20,117 bases of DNA from Bacteroidota bacterium (GTDB lineage: Bacteria; Bacteroidota; Bacteroidia; Chitinophagales; Chitinophagaceae). Positions 13,946-20,117 of this stretch are shown here, piece after piece. Numbering within the stretch: position 1 is the first letter of the stretch; every line of letters starts with the position of its first letter. A program made the translations under genes and the position numbers. Location of the stretch: the NCBI GenBank assembly GCA_023412975.1, contig JAEZRB010000183.1, positions 1-20,117 on the forward strand, written 5' to 3'. The notes beneath the pieces were generated by a model. The model made no database searches, had not been told where the DNA came from, and worked only from the letters and a program-made list of their open reading frames with translations.

Positions 13946-15265
13946 TTAGTTGTTTTTATTCTTTGTTTTCTTTGATTCGTAGGGGCCAAATACATCTTTC
14001 ACCGGCATATCAGCCCGGCTGTCGTCGAGTATGATCACCCGGTATTTCTCGCCACCGGGCTCTACTCTTATTACAATATGTCCCTGCTGGCTTTTATAAG
14101 AACGGTCGATCAGCGGGCCGATCACAAGCCTGTTCGCCTCCAGCATATTCGTTGCGAAGAAATCCCTGTCCCCTTTATATAAATGCTGCGATGCGGCTCT
14201 GACCAGTACCTCATGGCCGGGATGATCAGATGACCATGTTTGCCCGATCCAGATTCGCGGCTTCAATGTTTTTACCTGGAATTCATTCACCGCATCACGA
14301 TTTCCATGATGGTCCATCGTAGCAACGTCCACTTCCCCAGTTGCACGGGCCATAGGAGTCTCGACATCTCTCAATGGATTATCACCGGGAAATATATTGC
14401 CGGGATTGTCGCCACCGGTATAGTAGGTGAATGGTCCGTAGTGAACGGTCAGCGCAAGGCTCAGGCTGTTTTCATCGGGCCAGGTTTTGCTATCTGAAGT
14501 ATCTACTGGCGGAAAATGAGCAACCACGGAGGAATCCTTTCCCGACCATATCTTATCATTTGCTTTCAGGTTCTGTACATAGAATGTGGGATAAGAACCG
14601 GCATCTTGTAACAAACGAATCTGGCTCCGGCTTCCTGCTTTCAATTGCGATGCTTTCATTCCCTTCCGCTCCTGCTCCCCGAGGAAAGTGAAATAATTGC
14701 GCATTGTTTCGCCAAACTTTATTTCGCCTCCGCCATACTGGCTTGCCATGCGCCGGATATTGTAAGGATAATTATAATCAGGATAACCTCGGTCTATCAA
14801 ATGCCCAATGGGTATTAATCCGGCAACGCCGGTAATGCCTGTGAGTACATAATTGCCGGTGGAAGCGACCGGCGCAGATGGATACCATGCCCCAAAATGA
14901 TCATCGTGAAAATGTGTGATCAGGACGTAATCAATCAAAACCTTTCGTTTTTCCGGGAACACCTTTTTTATATAGTGAGCGATCCATTCAAATGGCTTTT
15001 TGGATGAATCCGGCGTGATGGGAGCATTGCGCAACGAAAAAGTTCTTTTGTCCATGGGCGACAATTCACCGGCATCGATCAACATGGTAGTGGCATCGGG
15101 GAAAATAAAAAAAGCCGAACTACCCCTCCCTGTATTGATATGATGTATATCCAGCCATCCTTTCTGCCAGGCAGGCAGGGGCTGGCCAACTGTAACGGTT
15201 TGACCAATCAGCGGATGATGATACAGAAAGAGCCAGCAAAAAAAAGTAATTATAAATTTCATCAT
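13946..15265 (-). CDS. Secreted metallo-beta-lactamase-fold hydrolase
   Basis: This 439-residue protein begins with a signal peptide (MMKFIITFFCWLFLYHHPL, cleavage near IGQ), so it is exported. The metallo-beta-lactamase fold is shown by the strand ending in D64 (MLIDAGE), the dinuclear motif HFHDDH (118-123), TGGDNPG with D286, and MDHHGN with H319/H320. The core resembles the MBL domain of ComEC/Rec2-type proteins more than antibiotic-inactivating lactamases. An insert of about 120 residues (130-255) lies between the first motif and D286. The fold includes phosphodiesterases such as PhnP, so cleavage of a phosphate or phosphonate ester of the imported material is a reasonable guess, not a demonstration. 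The gene begins 75 bp after the SusD gene and ends 13 bp before the phosphoesterase start. Confidence 0.82.
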   Translation of the reverse strand: MMKFIITFFCWLFLYHHPLIGQTVTVGQPLPAWQKGWLDIHHINTGRGSSAFFIFPDATTMLIDAGELSPMDKRTFSLRNAPITPDSSKKPFEWIAHYIKKVFPEKRKVLIDYVLITHFHDDHFGAWYPSAPVASTGNYVLTGITGVAGLIPIGHLIDRGYPDYNYPYNIRRMASQYGGGEIKFGETMRNYFTFLGEQERKGMKASQLKAGSRSQIRLLQDAGSYPTFYVQNLKANDKIWSGKDSSVVAHFPPVDTSDSKTWPDENSLSLALTVHYGPFTYYTGGDNPGNIFPGDNPLRDVETPMARATGEVDVATMDHHGNRDAVNEFQVKTLKPRIWIGQTWSSDHPGHEVLVRAASQHLYKGDRDFFATNMLEANRLVIGPLIDRSYKSQQGHIVIRVEPGGEKYRVIILDDSRADMPVKDVFGPYESKKTKNKNN

Positions 15266-15284
15266 GAACGATTTTTAAAAACTG

Positions 15285-15306
15285 GCCGGATATAGACATA
15301 TCCCGC
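15285..15306 (-). other. Intercistronic hairpin between SusD and MBL genes
   Basis: GGATAT (15288-15293) and ATATCC (15298-15303) form a six-pair stem with a four-base loop, extended after one mismatch by two G-C pairs. It lies in the 75 bp gap between the outer-membrane pair and the rest of the operon. Such hairpins often lower downstream expression or protect mRNA ends. There is no T-run, so complete termination is unlikely. Confidence 0.3.
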
Positions 15307-15340
15307 CCTTATAAAATTCACATGAGAAAAGCTTTTGATC

Positions 15341-16867
15341 CTATTGAAGTAACCACATTTTTGTATTCAGATCATCCGTACCGCCCTGTCTCTTCACGGC
15401 TTCATTTCTGTTGTCTCCATTGAGCGACTGTGATGAGAGCGGGTAAATATACCGAACTGGCACCTTATTGTCATTGAGATTAGCCGGGCCTGGTACAATA
15501 GCGGGCATACCGGTACGGCGCCAGTCAAACCAGGCTTCAAGTCCATTAAAATATAAAGCGATCCATTTCTGCAAGGCGATCTTCGCCAGTTTATCATCAT
15601 CGGAACCGGTATAAGCAACATTGGCCTGTGACAGGTAACCGGCGGGCATTGTTACGTCAATATTGTAAGTAGCAGGTACGATCGATTTCCAATAGTTGAA
15701 ATTTGCAATTATCCCGTTTGCATAAAATGTAGCGGCATCGCCTGTGCTGATCATTCCTTTCTGACGCGCTTCGGCCAGCAGAAATTGCAATTCAGCATAG
15801 GTGATGAGCAATGCGCGGGCAGCGGCGGGATCAGGAGGCGCCTGGTTATTATCATTGCAAACCAGGCAGGCGAAAGTATATCCTACCCTGGATACACCCT
15901 GTACTCCGCCATTATAGGCAAGGGCATCCACATCGCTCAACCCATTGGGCACACCCGTGATCTGGGGCGTTCCTGCGGCAACAGACGCCTGTGTGGGTCG
16001 GCCAAATACTTTCAACCGAGGATCATTAAGTGCGGTCAACCTGTCGGTCAGTGTTTTACTTACCCTAAACTCATCAAATGAACCGACCCTCGTGCCATAT
16101 AAAGGCCACTGGTAGGGTGCTGAAGACATGTACTCCAATTCAGCATTGTCGGCATTACTCTCAAATATGGGATTATTGACAGGATCATTGACGATAGCCT
16201 GGAGTTCCGCGCTTACATCCCTTTTCTTTGAAATGCGAATAAGGTATCGAATGCGCAATGTGTTGGCCAGTTTTCTCCATTTGATAATAGCTGCACCACC
16301 CCCGCCATATAAAATATCCCCGGCCAGGTTTGTGCCCGCTGACGCCAGTACTTCATTTGCTTTTTTCAGGTCGGCGAGGATCCCGTTATATATATCTTCC
16401 TGCTTGTCGAATACCGGTTGGTACACCGCATCAAGCTTTGCCTTTCCTGCCTCCGAATAAGGAGCATCCCCGTAGGCATCGGTAACCAATGAGAACATCC
16501 AGGATTTCAAAATAAGCGAAACCCCGTAATACGGATTTGATTCATCACCATTAACGGCAAAAAAGATATTCTGAAGATTGCGGTAATTGCCATAAACGGT
16601 ATTCCAGATATCATTTCTCTCGCCCCAGCCATAGCGGTCTTCGTTCACAAACTGAATCTTGGCATGATGCTGTACCACGATGTTGCCGATTCCCCAGGCT
16701 TCATGTACCTGGCGGTCCATCATATTCTTGATCACACCACTCAACAACAGGTCAGGTGTAACAGCGGTCGGGTTATTACGATTGGTATTGACTTCTTCGA
16801 AGTCTTTTTTGCAACCGGCTAATATGGCGACCATGATCACCGGTAATAATATTCTGAACATTTTCAT
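15341..16867 (-). CDS. SusD/RagB-like outer-membrane binding lipoprotein
   Basis: This 508-residue surface lipoprotein has a hydrophobic leader with lipobox ILAGC, lipidated at C19. The mature N-terminus DFEEVNTNRNNPTAVTPDLL is typical of the SusD-like_2 group (nutrient-binding lipoproteins of the PF12771 type). Helix-rich TPR-like regions follow, with a C-terminal WIALYFNGLEAWFDWRRTG motif that is nearly universal in SusD proteins. SusD sits as a lid on SusC and binds the substrate at the cell surface. It starts 21 bp after the SusC stop, so the two form a pair. The start at 16867 (MKMFRILL) is supported by the lipoprotein signal; M3 is possible. The ligand is unknown, but the downstream genes point to a phosphonate-containing compound rather than a plain glycan. 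Confidence 0.93.
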   Translation of the reverse strand: MKMFRILLPVIMVAILAGCKKDFEEVNTNRNNPTAVTPDLLLSGVIKNMMDRQVHEAWGIGNIVVQHHAKIQFVNEDRYGWGERNDIWNTVYGNYRNLQNIFFAVNGDESNPYYGVSLILKSWMFSLVTDAYGDAPYSEAGKAKLDAVYQPVFDKQEDIYNGILADLKKANEVLASAGTNLAGDILYGGGGAAIIKWRKLANTLRIRYLIRISKKRDVSAELQAIVNDPVNNPIFESNADNAELEYMSSAPYQWPLYGTRVGSFDEFRVSKTLTDRLTALNDPRLKVFGRPTQASVAAGTPQITGVPNGLSDVDALAYNGGVQGVSRVGYTFACLVCNDNNQAPPDPAAARALLITYAELQFLLAEARQKGMISTGDAATFYANGIIANFNYWKSIVPATYNIDVTMPAGYLSQANVAYTGSDDDKLAKIALQKWIALYFNGLEAWFDWRRTGMPAIVPGPANLNDNKVPVRYIYPLSSQSLNGDNRNEAVKRQGGTDDLNTKMWLLQ

Positions 16868-16888
16868 GTGCTTATTTTTAATAGCTTA

Positions 16889-19800
16889 TTATAATTTAAA
16901 ACTCAGGTTAATACCATAACTCCGGCTGCTGGGCAGAGCCATGTAGTCAATACCGGGCAATGCGGTTCCGCCGGAATAAGACATGGTCTCAGGGTCCACA
17001 TGTGGCACATTGTCCCAGAGAAAAAGATTACGGCCAACAACGGAAATGGTAGTTCCCTTGAATGGAAGTTTGCCAAATACCTTGTCGGGAATTGTATATC
17101 CGATCTGAAGTTCACGCAGCTTTACAAATGATGCGTCGTACATCACACCTTCCGCGATCCTCCTGCCATTGGTAAATGCAGTGTGCCATTGACGTGGTTC
17201 CAGCTTTACATCATTGGGTTTAAAACTTCCATCGGAATTCTGTATCACGCCCTGGCCGATTACACCATTTCCGGGTTTTGACATATCATAACCATCTGCA
17301 CGGCCTTCGAGGGTCTCGATGATGATACCACCTTCACGACCTACAGTTTGTGTGAGTGAATATAGTTCTCCACCCTGACGGATATCAAACAGGAAACTCA
17401 GGCGGATACCCTTGAAAGTAATGCCGCTTCCGACACCCATCAACCAGTCGGGATTATAATTACCCATCAGAATACGGTTTGTGGTTGACAACGGGCGGCC
17501 ATTGGCGCCATATACTATCTGACCGGTGTACTGACCGGAAGCATCATAATAAGGAGCGGTTTTGTCATGACTTTGCACCCTGGCAAATCCTATACCGTAG
17601 AGGTTTCCCATTCTTTCACCTATACGGGCTTCCACACTTACGTCCCTGCTGGCAATAACATAGTTTGACAATCCGTCACTCAATTCAAGAACTTCGCTCC
17701 TGTTGGCGGAAAAATTGACAAATGCATCCCAGGTAAAAGATTCATTTCTTATAATGGAGCCGTTGAGCATCACTTCCACGCCATAGTTCTTTATCAGGCC
17801 GGCATTGATCTTCCTGGTTGTATATCCTGTTGTTACATCCAATGGCAGGTTGAGGATCTGGTTCTTGGTACGGCTTTGATAATATGTTATATCCAGGCCG
17901 ATGCGATTTTTCAGGAAACGTATATCAGCGCCAAACTCCAGGGCCGAGCTGATCTCAGGTTTCAGGTTCAGGTTGGCAAGGCTACTTGTCTCGCTATAAA
18001 TCTGGGCGGCGCCGAATGGCTCGCTGCGGTTATAGGTTTGTGTAAAGGAAAATGGATCGGTATCATTTCCAACCTGCGCCAGGCTTGCCCTCAATTTGAG
18101 AAAGCTGACCGCACGGGGCATCACGACCATGTCACTCACAATAGCGCTCAATGAAGCAGAAGAATAAAAATAGGAATTCACTTCGCTGCCAAACGCCTTA
18201 AGCTCTTCGGGCAGGGTCAAAGCACTGCTCCAGTCATTCCGACCAGTGAGGTCGAGGAATATCCTGTTCTTCCATGACACACCCGCGGAACCATAGAGAC
18301 TGTTGATATGCTTGGCCACATTGCTTTGTTCTGCTACCAGCGCAATGCGTGAATTGTTGAGGCTATAAATCCCCGGGATGTTCAACTGCCCGGCTACGTC
18401 TTCTTTAAACCTGGATGACTGTCGCATCTGGTTGCCGCCGAATGTTGCATTGATCTCAAACTCACTGCTGATCCCTTTGTTAAAGCTGAGAAGAAAATCG
18501 GTGTTTCTTTCTTCATTTACTATTCCTGTCTCCCTGTACTGGCCAAAGGGGAAACGCTGCGTACTGAAAGCTCTCCGGTATTCGCGACGCTCATTGCTCC
18601 AGTCTGTTGCGGTTCTTATTTGCAGGCTTAGCCATTTTGTAAAATCATATTTCAAAATGATATTCCCGATCACACGGTCATAGTACTGTCCATTGGTATT
18701 TTCGAAAACCGTCAGGTACGGGTTGTCATGATAGTTATAGTTCCAGCCATATTGCTTTTGATTTTCCAGTCCCGTTTGCCAAATCCTTTTCAGGTCACTT
18801 ACTTTTACCGACGCGGGCAGCCAGGCATTGAACAGGTACATCAGGCTCTCTGTCCCATAACTGATCGAGGGACGGTTGTCGCTTTCGCTCTTGATATAGC
18901 TTATAAATGTTCTGACGGAAAGTTTATCCGTGAGATTGTAACCGCCCGACAATGATACTGTGTGACGCTGCAGGTCGGTATTGGGTACAATTCCTTTCTG
19001 GTCGAGATTGGTATAACCCAGGCGAAAGTCGCCTTCCTTGTTTCCACCCACCAGGGCAACACTGTTCGTCAAGGTGTGGCCAGTTTCAAGGAAATTTTTC
19101 AGGTTGTCCTTGTCCGCTTCCCATAGTGTGGGCGTTATGATACTTCCGGCGGGGGCGTTCAGATCGCCACCGGTAAACGGTATCTGTTGCCCGTTTAAAG
19201 TACGCGGTGAATTGAATTGGGGATAAGACTGGCCATTGAATGCCGGGCCCCAGCCCTCGTCGGTGCCGTCTGCCAAACCGCCGCCGCCACCATTTACAAA
19301 TTCAAAATCACCACCACTGCCGTTTCCCTGGCCATACACCTTTTGGTATTCGGGAAGTTTCAGCGGGGATTCAAAGCTGAGGTTGCTGTTTATTTCCACG
19401 CCAATTCCTTTTGAACGCTTGCCGCTTTTAGTTTTAATTAAAATCACGCCATTAGCCGCCCTTGATCCATACAAAGCGGCGGCCGCCGGTCCTTTCAACA
19501 CGCTCATGCTTTCAATATCATCAGGATTAATAAAGCTCGCGCCGTTCCCAAAATCCACTTCAAGGTTGCCACGACCTGACCCACCTGTGATGGAATTGCT
19601 GATCGGCACACCATCTACTACGTACAGGGGTTGGTTTTTATTGATATCAACAGAACGCTCTCCGCGTATCGAAACCCTGGCGGAGCCGCCAATGCCCGAT
19701 GGGCTCCCCACCACTGTTACGCCAGCTACTTTACCCGCGAGCTGGTTTACTACATTGGTTTCCCTGGCCACCGTCAGGTCTTCGCCTTTTACTTCCTGTA

Positions 19801-20117
19801 AAGCATAGCCCAATTTTTTCTTTTCTTTTTTTATGCCCAATGCAGTTACTACCACTTCCCCAAGATCCCGGGCCTCCGGCTCAAGAGTCACCGCCCCGGA
19901 TTCAGTTGCTTTCACTTCACGGATGCCATAACCTACATTACTGATAATTAAAAGATCCTTATCATCGGCGGCAATGATAAACTCGCCGTTCTCATTGGTA
20001 ATGGCAGAAGTTTTACTGCCCTTAACTACAACCGTAGCGCCTGGCAATGCTTTATTATCGGGTGTAATAACTTTTCCACTAACGGTCCGCTGTGCCATTG
20101 AGGCCAATGACCACGCC
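16889..20117 (-). CDS. SusC/RagA-like TonB-dependent outer-membrane transporter, 5' end cut
   Basis: The open frame continues to the right edge. The codons before position 20107 read A-W-S-L-A-S-M-A-Q, the end of a signal peptide, so the true start lies beyond the window; the TTG at 20107 is not a real start. The visible protein (about 1075 residues) has an N-terminal carboxypeptidase-regulatory-like domain (TVSGKVITPDNKALPGATV), the GEVVVTALGI TonB-proximal segment, and a plug domain with QPLYVVDGVPI and the SusC signature SVLKGPAAAALYGSRAANGV. A large 22-strand-type barrel follows, ending in INLSFKL with a terminal hydrophobic/aromatic pattern. It would import a large ligand across the outer membrane using TonB energy. 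No N-terminal anti-sigma-interacting STN domain is visible in this part. It is the first visible gene of the operon. Confidence 0.95.
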   Translation of the reverse strand, partial: AWSLASMAQRTVSGKVITPDNKALPGATVVVKGSKTSAITNENGEFIIAADDKDLLIISNVGYGIREVKATESGAVTLEPEARDLGEVVVTALGIKKEKKKLGYALQEVKGEDLTVARETNVVNQLAGKVAGVTVVGSPSGIGGSARVSIRGERSVDINKNQPLYVVDGVPISNSITGGSGRGNLEVDFGNGASFINPDDIESMSVLKGPAAAALYGSRAANGVILIKTKSGKRSKGIGVEINSNLSFESPLKLPEYQKVYGQGNGSGGDFEFVNGGGGGLADGTDEGWGPAFNGQSYPQFNSPRTLNGQQIPFTGGDLNAPAGSIITPTLWEADKDNLKNFLETGHTLTNSVALVGGNKEGDFRLGYTNLDQKGIVPNTDLQRHTVSLSGGYNLTDKLSVRTFISYIKSESDNRPSISYGTESLMYLFNAWLPASVKVSDLKRIWQTGLENQKQYGWNYNYHDNPYLTVFENTNGQYYDRVIGNIILKYDFTKWLSLQIRTATDWSNERREYRRAFSTQRFPFGQYRETGIVNEERNTDFLLSFNKGISSEFEINATFGGNQMRQSSRFKEDVAGQLNIPGIYSLNNSRIALVAEQSNVAKHINSLYGSAGVSWKNRIFLDLTGRNDWSSALTLPEELKAFGSEVNSYFYSSASLSAIVSDMVVMPRAVSFLKLRASLAQVGNDTDPFSFTQTYNRSEPFGAAQIYSETSSLANLNLKPEISSALEFGADIRFLKNRIGLDITYYQSRTKNQILNLPLDVTTGYTTRKINAGLIKNYGVEVMLNGSIIRNESFTWDAFVNFSANRSEVLELSDGLSNYVIASRDVSVEARIGERMGNLYGIGFARVQSHDKTAPYYDASGQYTGQIVYGANGRPLSTTNRILMGNYNPDWLMGVGSGITFKGIRLSFLFDIRQGGELYSLTQTVGREGGIIIETLEGRADGYDMSKPGNGVIGQGVIQNSDGSFKPNDVKLEPRQWHTAFTNGRRIAEGVMYDASFVKLRELQIGYTIPDKVFGKLPFKGTTISVVGRNLFLWDNVPHVDPETMSYSGGTALPGIDYMALPSSRSYGINLSFKL

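Noticed and set aside
13933..13995. Longer N-terminus for the operon phosphoesterase (start at 13995)
   Set aside because: It would overlap the MBL gene by 50 bp and put 21 polar residues before an otherwise good signal peptide.
19236..19808. 190-residue proline/serine-rich plus-strand ORF opposite SusC
   Set aside because: Antisense to the SusC plug domain; low-complexity composition comes from Gly-rich codons read backwards.
20098..20107. SusC start at the TTG at 20107
   Set aside because: Upstream codons continue in frame to the window edge and look like the end of a signal peptide, so the start is outside the window.

Overview
The window looks like the chromosome of a Bacteroidota bacterium, most likely of the Chitinophagaceae type. 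The evidence is a SusC/SusD outer-membrane pair, start codons without Shine-Dalgarno sequences, Bacteroidota-type -7 boxes (TAnnTTTGC) a few bases upstream of start codons, and several protein families I associate with that group. No rRNA, tRNA, CRISPR array, integrase or transposase was seen.

Left part (1-8876), read outward: a large exported protein of unknown function whose C-terminus lies off the left edge (minus strand). Then, on the plus strand, a two-component pair: an OmpR/PhoB-type regulator and a two-TM histidine kinase, separated by an unusual heptamer-repeat hairpin. Next comes a secreted alkaline-phosphatase-superfamily enzyme on the minus strand. After it are an LpxH-like metallophosphoesterase followed by a GT-B glycosyltransferase, a frameshifted remnant of a small membrane protein, a PhoU-less Na/Pi-cotransporter-type protein and a small lysine-rich protein.

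Right part (9046-20117) is the most interesting region: eight consecutive minus-strand genes with gaps of 3-75 bp or an 11 bp overlap, apparently one transcription unit that starts beyond the right edge. In transcription order they are a SusC-like TonB-dependent transporter (5' end outside the window), a SusD-like lipoprotein, a secreted metallo-beta-lactamase-fold hydrolase, a secreted alkaline-phosphatase-superfamily phosphoesterase, a PhnZ-type HD-domain diiron oxygenase, a PhnX-like HAD phosphonatase, an MFS permease, and a phosphonate-cluster FAD-dependent amine oxidoreductase. The last four cytoplasmic or inner-membrane functions are those of 2-aminoethylphosphonate (AEP) and 1-hydroxy-AEP catabolism. 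The first four have the architecture of a polysaccharide-utilisation locus.

My reading is a 'phosphonate utilisation locus': SusCD captures a phosphonate-bearing macromolecule or lipid, two exported hydrolases release the aminophosphonate headgroup, the MFS permease carries it in (it has arginines placed like those of GlpT), and three enzymes break the C-P bond to give phosphate plus glycine or acetaldehyde. The enzyme families are well supported by motifs. The assembled pathway and its substrate are inference. The neighbouring phosphate-themed genes fit a region devoted to phosphorus scavenging, but no shared regulation is demonstrated by the sequence.
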